Positions 42,521 through 53,200 of a stretch of 64,000 nucleotides of DNA are shown in pieces. Source of the DNA: Rhodococcus sp. W8901 (GTDB lineage Bacteria > Actinomycetota > Actinomycetes > Mycobacteriales > Mycobacteriaceae); contig NZ_CP054690.1 of the NCBI RefSeq assembly GCF_013348805.1, positions 1,798,001-1,862,000 of the forward strand, written 5' to 3'. The position numbers were made by a program, and so were the translations under genes. Each line of letters starts with the position of its first letter. Within the stretch, counting starts at the first letter, position 1. The notes below the pieces were generated by a model. It was not told the DNA's origin and did no database searches. It was given only the letters and a program-made list of their open reading frames with translations.

Positions 42521-44115
42521 TGTGCTGCCACCTTGTCGTCGTCGAGATCGGTCAGTTCGGTATCGATGTCTGCTGCGGTCGACACCGCCGCGGGTGCGGG
42601 CACCGGCAGGTCGCCGGTGGTCACGCTGCGGTACGCGCCGAGGTCGAATTGCTTTGTCATGTTGCGGAACTCGAACGTGAAGCCCGGCCACAGCGTGGTG
42701 TTGTTGCCGTGCTTGTCGAGGTACCAGCTGGCGCAGCCGCCGTTGTTCCACACGCTCTTGGACAGCCTGTCCTGCAGTTCCCGGTTGTAGCGGTCCTGCA
42801 CGTCCTTGCGGACCTCGATGGTGCCGATGTCGTAGCGCTCGATCGCGTCGATCGCATCGACGACGTAGTTGAGCTGCGACTCGATCATGAACACCATCGA
42901 CGAGTGGCCCAGTCCGGTGTTGGGGCCGACGAGGAAGAACATGTTGGGGTAGTTCGCGATTGCGGAGCCCTTGTATCCCTGCTGTCCGCCCTCGTCGAAC
43001 GTCTCGGCCAGCGAGCGTCCGTCCTTGCCGAAGATGCCGGCGAAGGTGGGGGAGTCGGTGACGTGGAAGCCGGTGGCAACCACGATCGCGTCCACCTCCC
43101 GGACCGTGCCGTTCCTGTCGACGACGGAATCGGCGCGCACCTCGGCGATGCCGTCGGTGACCACGTCGACGTTCGACTGCGCGAGCGCCGGGTAGTAGTT
43201 GTTCGAGATCAGCATGCGCTTGCAGCCGATCTGGAAGTCGGGGGTGACCTTGCGGCGCAGCGCCCTGTCCTCGATCTGACGGCGCAGGTGGCGCTCGGCC
43301 GCGAGCTGCAACGGCTTCATGAAGATCGGGGCCTTGGCCAGACCCACGACCTGAGTCTCCCGCATCCAGTAGATGCCGGTGCGGCAGAGCTTCTGGAAAC
43401 CGGGCAGGTACTTGAACGCGAGATGCTCGGCCTTGGTGTACTCGCGGTCCGCGCGCGGCAGGATCCACGGCGCGGTGCGCTGGTACACGTCGAGGTGGGA
43501 GACCTTCTGCGCGAGTTGCGGCACGATCTGGATCGCCGACGCGCCGGTGCCGATCACCGCGACCCGCTTGCCGGTGAGGTCGGCGTCGTGGTTCCACTGC
43601 GCGGAGTGGAAGATCTCGCCCTCGAACTCGTCGATGCCCTTGATGTCGGGCAGCGACGGCTCGCACAGCGCGCCGACGGCGGAGACGACGATCTTGGCCT
43701 CGAAGTCGCCCTTCGACGTGCGGACGTCCCAGCGGGCCGTGTCCTCGTTCCAGTGCGCCGAGAGCACGTCGCACCCGAACACGTGCCTGTCGAGCACGTT
43801 GTACTTGCGGGCGACCGACGAGATGTAGCGCTGGATCTCGGGCTGTGGCGAGAACGAGCGGGTCCACTCCGGATTGAGTGCGAACGAGTACGAGTACAGG
43901 TGCGACGGGACGTCGCACGCCGCACCGGGATAGGTGTTGTCGCGCCACGTGCCGCCCACGTCGGCGCCGCGCTCGAGGACGAGGAAGTTGCGCTTGCCTG
44001 CCTGCGTCAGTTTGATAGCCGCGCCGAGGCCGGCGAAGCCGCTGCCGATGATCAGTGTGTCGACCTGGCGCGGAGATGCCGCCCGGGCGGAAGTATCTGT
44101 GACGGGAAGACTCAT
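42517..44115 (-). CDS. FAD-dependent monooxygenase, Baeyer-Villiger type
   Basis: The 532-residue flavoprotein has a FAD motif IIGSGFAGLGAA (about 23-34), GGTWRDNTYPGAACD, the BVMO fingerprint FEGEIFHSAQWN (F-x-G-x3-H-x3-W), and an NAD(P)H motif VIGTGASAIQ. Such enzymes insert oxygen next to ketones; mycobacterial relatives include EthA and MymA. ATG 44115 follows TACGCT at 7 nt, with TTGACT 17 nt further upstream. It is divergent from a TetR gene and co-transcribed with an SDR. Confidence 0.9.
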   Translation of the reverse strand: MSLPVTDTSARAASPRQVDTLIIGSGFAGLGAAIKLTQAGKRNFLVLERGADVGGTWRDNTYPGAACDVPSHLYSYSFALNPEWTRSFSPQPEIQRYISSVARKYNVLDRHVFGCDVLSAHWNEDTARWDVRTSKGDFEAKIVVSAVGALCEPSLPDIKGIDEFEGEIFHSAQWNHDADLTGKRVAVIGTGASAIQIVPQLAQKVSHLDVYQRTAPWILPRADREYTKAEHLAFKYLPGFQKLCRTGIYWMRETQVVGLAKAPIFMKPLQLAAERHLRRQIEDRALRRKVTPDFQIGCKRMLISNNYYPALAQSNVDVVTDGIAEVRADSVVDRNGTVREVDAIVVATGFHVTDSPTFAGIFGKDGRSLAETFDEGGQQGYKGSAIANYPNMFFLVGPNTGLGHSSMVFMIESQLNYVVDAIDAIERYDIGTIEVRKDVQDRYNRELQDRLSKSVWNNGGCASWYLDKHGNNTTLWPGFTFEFRNMTKQFDLGAYRSVTTGDLPVPAPAAVSTAADIDTELTDLDDDKVAAQ

Positions 44116-44122
44116 GTAGATG

Positions 44123-44151
44123 AGCGTAGGGAGTTGTTGATTGCTAGTCAA
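44123..44151 (-). promoter_or_regulatory. sigma-70 promoter of monooxygenase operon
   Basis: On the minus strand -35 TTGACT (44151-44146), a 17-nt spacer and -10 TACGCT (44128-44123) form the best canonical promoter seen in the window. The -10 ends 7 nt before ATG 44115, so the mRNA would be leaderless. Confidence 0.65.
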
Positions 44152-44156
44152 TAGTC

Positions 44157-44175
44157 TACTGAACACGATTCAGTA
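44157..44175. promoter_or_regulatory. TetR operator TACTGAA-N5-TTCAGTA
   Basis: The perfect 7-bp arms lie 5 bp upstream of the monooxygenase -35 and overlap the tetR -10 (44174-44179). One repressor dimer could control both promoters. Confidence 0.65.
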
Positions 44176-44179
44176 AGGT
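44174..44179 (+). promoter_or_regulatory. -10 element, leaderless tetR promoter
   Basis: TAAGGT ends 7 nt before ATG 44187. Confidence 0.5.
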
Positions 44180-44186
44180 GGACGTC

Positions 44187-44795
44187 ATGGAAGGCGCAAA
44201 ACGCACGCGGCTCAGCCCCCAGGAACGGCGCGCGCAGCTCATCGATCTGGGCGTGCGCATGCTCGCGGAACGGACGCTCGAACAGATCTCGGTCGAGGAC
44301 ATCGCCGACCGGGCTGGGGTGTCCCGCGGCCTGCTGTTCCACTACTTCGCGTCCAAGCACGACTTCCACGTCGAGATCGTCCGCCACACCAGCGCCGAGA
44401 TGCTCGACCGCACCGCGCCGAACCTCGATCTGGAACCGATCGAGATCCTGCGCGACGTCATGGCGTCGTACGTCGACTACGTCTCCGAGAACCGCGACAC
44501 CTACGTCTCGCTGCTGCGCGGAACCGCGAGCGGTGATCCGGCGATGCGGGAGGTGTTCGAACAGACCCGGGCCGAGATGGCACGCCGGGTCGTCGAGCAG
44601 TTGCCGACGCTCGGCATCGAACCGGACGCGCGCATCGCGCTGTCCGTGCGAGGCTGGATCGCCTTCGTCGAGGAAGCGACCATCACATGGCTGCGGGCGC
44701 CCGAGATCTCCCGTGAGGAACTGATCGAACTCCTGGTCACGGCGCTGCCGGCCGTTGCGCTCAGCTCCGACATGGCGGCGGCGCTGCTCCAGTAG
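44187..44795 (+). CDS. TetR-family regulator of the monooxygenase operon
   Basis: The 202-residue regulator has the TetR helix-turn-helix ISVEDIADRAGVSRGLLFHYFASKHDFH (about 35-62) and a helical ligand domain. ATG 44187 is set by the leaderless -10; GTG 44178 would lie within that hexamer. It is divergent from the monooxygenase/SDR operon with a shared palindromic operator. Confidence 0.9.
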   Translation: MEGAKRTRLSPQERRAQLIDLGVRMLAERTLEQISVEDIADRAGVSRGLLFHYFASKHDFHVEIVRHTSAEMLDRTAPNLDLEPIEILRDVMASYVDYVSENRDTYVSLLRGTASGDPAMREVFEQTRAEMARRVVEQLPTLGIEPDARIALSVRGWIAFVEEATITWLRAPEISREELIELLVTALPAVALSSDMAAALLQ

Positions 44796-44834
44796 CGGCG
44801 GTGCCCCGGGATCGCGGCGTGCCGTCGCCGGCCG

Positions 44835-46241
44835 CTACCGGTAACAGTAGGAATCCGACGAGGCATCGCCACCCTGGAGCCGGACCTGGTGCGCCCGTAG
44901 GCCCCGGAAGTCTCCGTCGTGCGGGAAGAAGCGCTCGTCCACGGTCATCCCACCGCGCGGATCGGTGTGCAGCAACGCCATCCAGGCGCCGACCCCGTCC
45001 GGGTAGAACTGGTCGTCCCAGGCGCCGTACAGGGAGTTGGTGACGTACACCCGCCGGCCGTCCCGACTGATCTCGACCATCTGTGCACCGCCGGACAGCG
45101 GCCGGTCCGGTGCGGCCGGATGCGCGGTGCGGCCGACGATGCCCCCCAGCCGGACGGACGCGGTCTCCTTCGGGGAGGCGGGGTCCCGCACGTCGAACTG
45201 CTTGAGCTCACCGGTGCCCCAGCACGAGACGTAGAGGAACGCGTCGTCGACGGACAGGTCGATGTCGGTGACGAGCGGGGGCACCGCACCGAACGGTTTC
45301 AGCGCCGGTGGGAGCGCGTCCGGCTCGGCGGTCTCGGCCGGGATGGTGATCACCTTGTCCACCGCCCAACCGCCGTCGTCGCGGTGCCAGCGCCACACCG
45401 AGGCCGACAGGTCCTCGGTCGAGACCACCACGCCGACGAATCCCCAGGTGGCCTCCGGATCGTGCGACGGGCGCAGTTCGAGCGGCATCTGGTGTTGTGC
45501 GCCGAGGTCCACCCGCTGCTGGTGCCGACCGGTGGCCAGGTCCCAGAAATGGATTGCGTGGCCGTACTCGTTGGCCAGCAGCAGGTCCGGTCGCAGCCCG
45601 TCCTCGATCATCGACGGCGTGCCCCATTCGCTGCTGATCAGCGTGTTCTGGTTGAGATGCCACCAGGCGTCGTACGCGAAGTACTGCGGTCCCCGATCGG
45701 TCTCCCAGCGTCGGAGCACGTCGAACGTGTCGTGATCGAGCAGGGCGATCCCGCCCGGGCCGTCCGATCCGTCGGCCCCTCCGAGGCAGGTCATGAAGAT
45801 GCCGTCCGGCCCGCAGTGCAACGTGTGCGGCCGGGAGTATCCGGCCTTGGCGGCGAGTTCGGCGGCGTCCACCACCCTGGTCACCGTCGGCCGGCGCGGG
45901 TCGGGTCCGGTGTCGAGCACGTTCAGGGTGGACGAGCGCAGCCCCGGCACGATGAGGTACCGGCGGGCCAGCCCCGCCATGTCGTGCCCCTCGTGCTTCA
46001 ACGCGCTGCTACACGCGTTCCAGCCGAAATGGTGCAGCTCGTTGCCCAGACCGGGAACTTCCGTCCAGCCCACCACCCGGCCGTAGGTGTCCGAGCCGGG
46101 ATCCACGTCGACGACGCTCATCGCGTCGGGCTGGTCCGCCGCGCGGTCGAACGCGGCCACGTAGGCCAGTGACTCCGGTGGTGCGGCCGCCGCGTCCGCG
46201 GCTGTCCGGTAGAACGTCGGGTCCGTCGTCGGCTGACTCAT
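44835..46241 (-). CDS. selenium-binding protein 1 family, methanethiol oxidase type
   Basis: The 468-residue beta-propeller protein shows SBP56 motifs: HHFGWNACSS, RRYLIVPGLRSS, RPHTLHCGPDGIFMTCLGG, LLANEYGHAIHFWDL, TDIDLSVDDAFLYVSCWGTGELKQFDV and HQVRLQGGDASSDSYCYR. Several His and Cys residues fit the copper/metal site of methanethiol oxidases, which convert methanethiol to formaldehyde, hydrogen sulfide and hydrogen peroxide. GGAGG is at 7 nt before ATG 46241. There is no signal peptide. It follows kgd on the same strand. Confidence 0.88.
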   Translation of the reverse strand: MSQPTTDPTFYRTAADAAAAPPESLAYVAAFDRAADQPDAMSVVDVDPGSDTYGRVVGWTEVPGLGNELHHFGWNACSSALKHEGHDMAGLARRYLIVPGLRSSTLNVLDTGPDPRRPTVTRVVDAAELAAKAGYSRPHTLHCGPDGIFMTCLGGADGSDGPGGIALLDHDTFDVLRRWETDRGPQYFAYDAWWHLNQNTLISSEWGTPSMIEDGLRPDLLLANEYGHAIHFWDLATGRHQQRVDLGAQHQMPLELRPSHDPEATWGFVGVVVSTEDLSASVWRWHRDDGGWAVDKVITIPAETAEPDALPPALKPFGAVPPLVTDIDLSVDDAFLYVSCWGTGELKQFDVRDPASPKETASVRLGGIVGRTAHPAAPDRPLSGGAQMVEISRDGRRVYVTNSLYGAWDDQFYPDGVGAWMALLHTDPRGGMTVDERFFPHDGDFRGLRAHQVRLQGGDASSDSYCYR

Positions 46242-46352
46242 CTTCAGCCTCCTTCGTAGAGACGATGAGCCCCGCTTCTCAGCCTATGAGAGCCGGGCGT
46301 GAGAAGGAACCGTGGTGACCGGGCCGCCGGGCCGGGATGCCGTGAAAGTCGA

Positions 46353-49300
46353 TCAGACGGTGGGCGTGAACGCCGCGTCGATGATCTCCTGCTGCTCGAC
46401 GGCGTGGACCTTGCTCGATCCCGACGACGGTGCCGACATCGCACGACGGGAGACGCGCTTGACGCCCGCCAGCTTCTCGGGCAGCAGCTCCGGCAGTGCC
46501 AGGCCCAGGAACGGCCATGCACCCTGGTTCGCCGGCTCCTCCTGGACCCAGTAGAACTCGGAGACGTTCGGGTAGCGGTCCAGCGTCTCCGCGATGCGGC
46601 GGCGCGGCACCGGGTACAGCTGCTCGATCCGGACGATCGCGACGTCGTCGCGGTTGTCCTTCTGCTTCTTCGCGAGCAGTTCCCAGTACAGCTTGCCCGA
46701 GGTCAGCAGCACGCGCTTGACCTTGGCGCGGTCGGCGTTGCCGGTCTCGTACGTCGGCTCCTCGAACACCGAGCGGAACTTGCCGGTCGTGAAGTCCTCG
46801 AGGTTGCTGACCGCGGCCTTGTTGCGCAGCATCGACTTCGGCGTGAACACCACCAGCGGGCGGCGGATGCCGTCGAGGTGATGGCGCCGCAGCAGGTGGA
46901 AGTAGCTGGCCGGAGTGGACGGCACGGCAACGGTCATCGAGCCCTCGGCGCACAGCTGCAGGAACCGCTCGATACGACCGGAGGTGTGGTCCGGACCCTG
47001 GCCCTCGTGGCCGTGCGGCAGCAGCAGCACGACGTCCGACAGCTGGCCCCACTTGGCCTCACCGGAGCTGATGAACTCGTCGATGATGGTCTGCGCGCCG
47101 TTGACGAAGTCACCGAACTGCGCCTCCCACAGCACCAGCGCGTCGGGGTTGCCCACCGAGTAGCCGTACTCGAAGCCCACGCCCGCGTACTCGGTCAGGG
47201 CCGAGTCGTAGACCATGAACTTGCCGCCGTTGTCGGCGTTTGCCGCGATCTCGGAGATCGGGTTGTACTCGTCGCCGTTCTTGCGGTCGATGAGCACCGA
47301 GTGGCGCTGCGTGAACGTGCCGCGGCGCGAGTCCTGGCCGGTCAGGCGCACCAGTGCGCCCTGCTCGACCAGCGAGCCGAACGCCAGGAGCTCGGCGAAC
47401 GCCCAGTCGATGTGGCCCTCGCGGGACATCTCGCGACGCTTCTCGATGACCGGCTTGACGCGCGGGTGCACCGTGAAGCCCTCGGGCACGTTGACGAACG
47501 CGTCACCGATGCGCTCGAGCACCGACTTGTCGACGGCCGTGGTCAGGCGCGCAGGCGGCGTCTGGTCCAGCTCCACCGACTCCGACGGTTCGGGCTTGAA
47601 CTTCTCGAGCTCGCGAACCTCGTTGAACACCCGCTCGAGCTGGCCCTGGTAGTCGCGCAGGGCGTCTTCGGCTTCCTTCATCGAGATGTCGCCGCGGCCG
47701 ATGAGGGACTCGGTGTAGCTCTTGCGGACGCTGCGCTTGGTGTCGATCACGTCGTACATCGCCGGCTGGGTCATCGACGGGTCGTCGCCCTCGTTGTGAC
47801 CGCGACGGCGGTAGCAGATCATGTCGATCACGACGTCCTTGCCGAACTTCTCACGGAAGTCGACGGCGAGCTGCGCCACCCAGACACAGGCCTCGGGGTC
47901 GTCGCCGTTCACGTGGAAGATCGGTGCGCCGATCATCTTCGCGATGTCGGTGCAGTACTCGGACGAACGCGAGTGCTCCGGAGCGGTGGTGAAGCCGACC
48001 TGGTTGTTGACGACGATGTGCACGGTGCCGCCGGTGCGGTAGCCGCGCAGCAGCGCCAGGTTCAGGGTCTCGGCCACGACACCCTGGCCCGCGAAGGCAG
48101 CGTCGCCGTGCAGCATCAGCGGCAGGACGGTGAAGCCCTCCTGGCCCTTGTCCAGGATGTCCTGCTTGGCGCGGACCAGACCCTCGAGGACCGGGTCGAC
48201 CGCTTCGAGGTGCGACGGGTTCGCGGTGAGCGAGACCTTGATGTCGTTCTCGCCGAACATCTGGATGTAGGTGCCCTCGGCGCCCAGGTGGTACTTCACG
48301 TCGCCGGAGCCGTGTGCGGCCGCCGGGTTCATGTTGCCCTCGAACTCGGTGAAGATCTTCGAGTAGGGCTTGCCGACGATGTTCGCCAGCACGTTGAGGC
48401 GACCACGGTGCGGCATGCCGATGACGACCTCGTCGAGGCTGTGCTCGGCGCTCTGGTCGATGACGGCGTCCATCATCGGGATGACGGACTCGGCGCCCTC
48501 GAGCGAGAAGCGCTTCTGGCCGACGTACTTGGTCTGCAGGAAGGTCTCGAACGCCTCGGCGGCGTTGAGCTTGCTCAGGATGTACTTCTGCTGCGCGACC
48601 GTGGGCTTGACGTGCTGGGCCTCGACGCGCTCCTGCAGCCATGCCTGCTGGTCCGGCTCGAGGATGTGCGTGTACTCGACGCCGATGTGGCGGCAGTACG
48701 CGTCACGCAGGATGCTCAGCACGTCGCGGAGCTTCATCCGGGCCTTGCCGTGGAAGCCGCCGACGTTGAACTCGCGGTCCAGATCCCACAGGGTCAGGCC
48801 GTGCGTCGTGACGTCGAGGTCCGGGTGGCTGCGGAACTTGTCCTTGACGAACTGCAACGGGTCCGTGTCGGCCATCAGGTGACCGCGGTTGCGGTACGCC
48901 GCGATGAGCTCGAGCACACGGGTGTTCTTGTCGACCGCGCCCTCCGGCACATCCTTGCGCCAGCGGACCGGCTCGTAAGGAATGTGCAGCGAGTGGAAGA
49001 CCTCGTCGTAGAACTCGTCGCTGATCAGCAGGTTGTGGATCGTGCGCAGGAAGTCGCCGGACTCGGCGCCCTGGATGATCCGGTGATCGTAGGTGGAGGT
49101 CAGCGTCATCAGCTTGCCGACGCCCATCTCCGCGATGCGCTCGTCGCTCGCGCCCTGGAACTCGGCGGGGTACTCCATCGCACCGGCACCGATGATGGCG
49201 CCCTGGCCCTGCATCAGGCGCGGGACGGAGTGGACGGTGCCGATGCCGCCGGGGTTGGTCAGCGAGATCGTGACACCCGAGAAGTCCTCGGCCGTGAGCT

Positions 49301-50102
49301 TGCCGTCGCGCGCGCGACGGACGATGTCCTCGTACGCGCTGTAGAACTGCACGAAGTTCATCGAGTCGGTGCCCTTGATGGCAGCGACGACGAGCGAACG
49401 GCTGCCGTTCTTGCCGGGCAGGTCGATGGCCAGACCGAGGTTGGTGCTGGCAGGCGTGATGACGTTGGGCTTGCCGTCGATCTCCGCGAAGTGGCGGTTC
49501 ATGTTCGGGAACGCCTTGACCGCCTGCACGATCGCGTAACCCAGGATGTGGGTGAACGAGACTTTGCCGCCACGGGTACGGGCGAGGTGGTTGTTGATGA
49601 CGATCCGGTTGTCGAACATCAGCTTCGCCGGGATGGCGCGAACGCTGGTGGCAGTCGGGATGTTGAGCGAAGCCGACATGTTGCGGGCCACGGTGGCGGC
49701 CGCACCGCGCAGCACCTGGTTGGTGTTCTGAGCGGGAGTTTCCGAGGCGGGGGCAGCCTGGGGAGCGGCGGCCTTGGCGGCCGCAGGCTTGGGGGCGGCT
49801 GCCTGGGGGGCAGCTGCGGGCTTGGGTGCCGGCGGGGGCGCGGCCTTCGGGGCCGGAGTGGCAGCGGGTGCCGGGGCGGCAGGTGCCGCAGCCGCAGCAC
49901 CGTTGGCTGCCTTCGTGGCGACATCACCGGCGCCGTTCAGCGCCTCACCGTTCCCGCCCGCATTCGCCGCATCGGGCGAGTAATCCGTCAGAAACTCGTG
50001 CCAACTAGCGTCCACGGATGAGGGGTCATCCTGAAAGCGTTGGTACATCTCGTCAACCAACCACTGGTTCTGTCCGAACTGGGAAGTAGAGCTGCTGCTC
50101 AC
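46353..50102 (-). CDS. kgd: multifunctional 2-oxoglutarate metabolism enzyme Kgd (SucA)
   Basis: The 1249-residue protein combines a short N-terminal segment ([18 protein letters not shown]), a long Ala/Pro linker, an E2-type acyltransferase domain ([28 protein letters not shown]) and an E1 ThDP domain ([36 protein letters not shown]). It has no lipoyl domain. Mycobacterial Kgd serves as 2-oxoglutarate decarboxylase, dehydrogenase E1 and 2-hydroxy-3-oxoadipate synthase, inhibited by GarA. I use GTG 50102, where homology to Kgd begins; TAGCCT (50165-50160) gives a leader of about 50 nt. Confidence 0.95.
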   Translation of the reverse strand: MSSSSTSQFGQNQWLVDEMYQRFQDDPSSVDASWHEFLTDYSPDAANAGGNGEALNGAGDVATKAANGAAAAAPAAPAPAATPAPKAAPPPAPKPAAAPQAAAPKPAAAKAAAPQAAPASETPAQNTNQVLRGAAATVARNMSASLNIPTATSVRAIPAKLMFDNRIVINNHLARTRGGKVSFTHILGYAIVQAVKAFPNMNRHFAEIDGKPNVITPASTNLGLAIDLPGKNGSRSLVVAAIKGTDSMNFVQFYSAYEDIVRRARDGKLTAEDFSGVTISLTNPGGIGTVHSVPRLMQGQGAIIGAGAMEYPAEFQGASDERIAEMGVGKLMTLTSTYDHRIIQGAESGDFLRTIHNLLISDEFYDEVFHSLHIPYEPVRWRKDVPEGAVDKNTRVLELIAAYRNRGHLMADTDPLQFVKDKFRSHPDLDVTTHGLTLWDLDREFNVGGFHGKARMKLRDVLSILRDAYCRHIGVEYTHILEPDQQAWLQERVEAQHVKPTVAQQKYILSKLNAAEAFETFLQTKYVGQKRFSLEGAESVIPMMDAVIDQSAEHSLDEVVIGMPHRGRLNVLANIVGKPYSKIFTEFEGNMNPAAAHGSGDVKYHLGAEGTYIQMFGENDIKVSLTANPSHLEAVDPVLEGLVRAKQDILDKGQEGFTVLPLMLHGDAAFAGQGVVAETLNLALLRGYRTGGTVHIVVNNQVGFTTAPEHSRSSEYCTDIAKMIGAPIFHVNGDDPEACVWVAQLAVDFREKFGKDVVIDMICYRRRGHNEGDDPSMTQPAMYDVIDTKRSVRKSYTESLIGRGDISMKEAEDALRDYQGQLERVFNEVRELEKFKPEPSESVELDQTPPARLTTAVDKSVLERIGDAFVNVPEGFTVHPRVKPVIEKRREMSREGHIDWAFAELLAFGSLVEQGALVRLTGQDSRRGTFTQRHSVLIDRKNGDEYNPISEIAANADNGGKFMVYDSALTEYAGVGFEYGYSVGNPDALVLWEAQFGDFVNGAQTIIDEFISSGEAKWGQLSDVVLLLPHGHEGQGPDHTSGRIERFLQLCAEGSMTVAVPSTPASYFHLLRRHHLDGIRRPLVVFTPKSMLRNKAAVSNLEDFTTGKFRSVFEEPTYETGNADRAKVKRVLLTSGKLYWELLAKKQKDNRDDVAIVRIEQLYPVPRRRIAETLDRYPNVSEFYWVQEEPANQGAWPFLGLALPELLPEKLAGVKRVSRRAMSAPSSGSSKVHAVEQQEIIDAAFTPTV

Positions 50103-50158
50103 GGCAGGTGTTCGCCTCGTTTCTTTCTTCGGTACCCGATCAGAGCGCCTATACACAT

Positions 50159-50170
50159 GAGGCTAGCCTC
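50159..50170. promoter_or_regulatory. palindrome and -10 upstream of kgd
   Basis: GAGGCTAGCCTC is a 12-bp perfect palindrome whose minus-strand TAGCCT is a likely kgd -10. The transcript would start near 50153. Confidence 0.4.
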
Positions 50171-50214
50171 CGCGCGTCGAGCTCGGGCATCCGGTCCGTC
50201 GCGTGTCGGCTGTC

Positions 50215-53200
50215 TCACATTGTTGCGATGCGGTCACCATCGATGACGGTTCTCGACGACGAATTATTCCCCTGATGACTGGCCGCCGCATCACAGAGCC
50301 TCGCGTAGTGCCCGCCCGAATGTCGAAGTGTGCTGTGAGCACCGGTTTCGACGATCCGGCCACCGTCGACCACCACGATCAGATCCGCCCGGGCGGCGGT
50401 CGCCAGGCGATGCGCGACCACCACCGACGTGCGCTTTCGAGTGACCATTCGGTTCGATTCGAGGACCACGCGCTCGGTCGCCGGGTCGAGGGTCGCGGTC
50501 GCCTCGTCGAGCAGGAGCAGGTCCGGATCGACCATCTCGGCACGCGCGAGCGCGATGAGCTGACGCTGACCCGCGGACAGCCCCTGCCCGCGTTCGCCGA
50601 TCGGCTGGTTCATGCCGCCGCGCAGCGCCGCGATGGTCGGCAGTGCACCCACCGCCCGCGCCGCCGCCTCGATCTCGCCGCGGCTCGCATCCGGTCGTCC
50701 GTACGCGATGTTGCTCGCCACGGTGCCGGTGAACAGGTGTGCCTCCTGGGGGACGACCCCGAGCCGGCCCCGGTACGTGTGCAGCGGGTAGCGGCGGAGG
50801 TCTTCCGCGTCGACCCGGACCGATCCGGACGTCGGATCGTAGAAGCGAGCGAGCAGCTTCACGACGGTCGACTTGCCTGCGCCGGTGCGGCCCACCAGCG
50901 CGACCGTCGTGCCGGCGGGGATGTGCAGGTCGATGTCGCTGAGGGCATCCGAGTCGGCGCCCTGGTAGCGGAAGGTCACGTCGTCGAACGTCACGTCGCC
51001 GCGCAGATGACCCTCGATCGGGACGGTGTCGCCGGCGTCGGCCGTTTCGATCGAGCTCGGGGTGGCGAGCAGGTCGGCGATCCGCCGCAACCCGACGGCG
51101 GCCTGCTGGTAGCCGTCGAACACCTGCGACAGCTGCTGGATCGGCCCGAACAGCAGGCCCAGGTACAGCACGAACGCGACGAGGGTGCCGGCCGTCGCGG
51201 AACCGTCCGCGACACGATGCGCGCCCACGAACACGACCGCGGCGAGAGCGAGGTCCGACAGCAGCGTGATGAACGGGAAGTACACCGAGATGGCCCGCTG
51301 CGAGCGCATGCGGCTGCGGCGGTAGCTGTCCGCGCGCTCGGCGAACCGCCGCGCCGCGAACCCCTCGCGACGGTAGGCCTGCGCCGCTCGCAGGCCGGCG
51401 ATGTTCTCCTGGAAATCGGCGTTGACGATCGAGATTCGTTCGCGGGAGACCGAGTACGCGGTGCCGGACACGCGGCGGAACACGATCGTCGCGACCGCGA
51501 GCGGGACGAGCGCGGCGAGGGCGACCAGCGCGAGTGTCGCATCGGTCACCAGCAGGGCGACGGCGATACCGCCGAGCGTGAGCAACGCGACCACCGCCGT
51601 CGACAGTCCCGTCTGGATGAACGACGACAGCGCGTCGACGTCGGTCGTCATGCGGGTCATGATCCGGCCCGACAGTTCACGTTCGTAGTAGTCGAGGCCG
51701 AGTCGCTGCAGGTGTGCGTAGCTGCGCACCCGCAGCCCGAACAGCACGCGCTCCCCGGCACGGGAGGTGATCACCGTGAGCACCGCGACCACGAGCCAGC
51801 CGACCAGCGCGAGCAGGGTGCCCACGGCGGTCGCGGCCCACAGCGGACCCGAGTCGGCGGCGGCCACGCCATGGTCGAGCGCGTACCGGACGATCGACGG
51901 GAATGTGATGCCGATCAGCGAGTCCAGGGCCAGACACGCGACGACGCCCGCCAGGATCCAGCGCACCGGATGCAGCAGCCGGCCCAGTCGGAACTCGGAG
52001 TCGTCGCGGCGCAGCCCGGTGGTGTCGGTGTGCGGGTCCTCCTCGGCCGGCGGCAGCGCCTCGACGGCGCGGAGCAGTTCGGGGGTCGCGGCGACACCAC
52101 CCAGGGCGCCGGCCATCGGGCCGCCGCCGTGGCCGCCGCCACCGTGCCCGGTTCCCGGACCTGCCTGCGCGGACCCGTTCCCGGCGGTCGCCGCGTCATC
52201 CGCTGCGGCCGCGTCCACAGCCGGCCACAACTGCGCCTCGGGGGGCTCCGCGATCGGTGCCGTGACTGCGGCGAAGCCGTTTCCGTCCGGGTCTGCGGGG
52301 TCGGCCGGGTCGGGCGCCGCGAGCAGCGTGCGGAACAGCGCGCACCGCTCGTCCAGTTCGTCGACTGTTCCGATGTCGACGATGCGGCCGCCGTCGAGGA
52401 CCGCGACACGGTCCGCCAGGGTCAGCGTGGACCGTCGGTGCGCGAGGATCAGCGTCGTCCGGCGCCGACCGTCGCGGAGTGCGTCGAAGATGACGGCCTC
52501 GGTGTTCGCGTCCACCGCCGACGTCGCGTCGTCCAGGATCAGGACCCGGGGATCGACGAGCAGGGCACGGGCCAGCGCGACCCGCTGGCGTTGCCCGCCG
52601 GACAGCGTCAGGCCGCGTTCGCCGACCACGGTGTCGTAGCCGTCGGACAGCGACGAGATGAACTCGTCGGCCTGGGCCAGTTTCGCGGCGGTGCGGATCT
52701 CCTCGGAGCTGGCGTCGGGCCGGCCCAGTGCGATGTTCGCAGCGACGGTGTCGGAGAACAGGAACGGCTCGTCGAAAACGAGGCCGACCGCCTCGCGGAG
52801 CTGGTCGGCGCGCAGCGCCGACACGTCGAACTCCCGGCCGTCGCTCGTGAGGGACACCGTCCCGGCGCTCGGGGTGTAGAAGCGCGGTAGGAGCAGCGAC
52901 AGTGCGGTCTTGCCCGAACCCGCCGGACCCACTACGGCCACCGACTCGCCCGGCGCGATCGACAGGTCGAGACCCGAGAGCACGCTGCGGTCCTCCTCGA
53001 AGGCGAACTCGACGTCGCGCAGTTCCACGCCGAGGGGACCGCTCGGGAGATCGACGGGGTGCGGCGGATCGGAGACGTCGGGCTCGGTGTCGATCACCTC
53101 GTAGACCCGCTCGACGGCGGCCCGGGACAGCTGCGCCATGATCACGACCTGCGACAGCGTCCGGGTCGCGGTCGTCATCATCGTGACGTACGCCGCGAAC

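Noticed and set aside
39728-42790. 1020-codon open frame antisense to the HSP90-like and SDR genes
   Set aside because: It crosses two real genes, has no recognisable domain and shows shadow composition.
42520-43948. N-terminal extension of the SDR gene back to 43948
   Set aside because: The extension is an alternative-frame shadow of the monooxygenase gene. The GTGA overlap and SDR homology begin at 42520.
46299-50021. 1240-codon open frame antisense to kgd
   Set aside because: The opposite strand carries the complete conserved Kgd sequence. The frame is long only because third-position GC bias removes stops.
50102-50156. Upstream GTG at 50156 as the kgd start
   Set aside because: It lies only 3 nt after the likely -10, ahead of the expected transcription start, and adds residues not seen in Kgd proteins.
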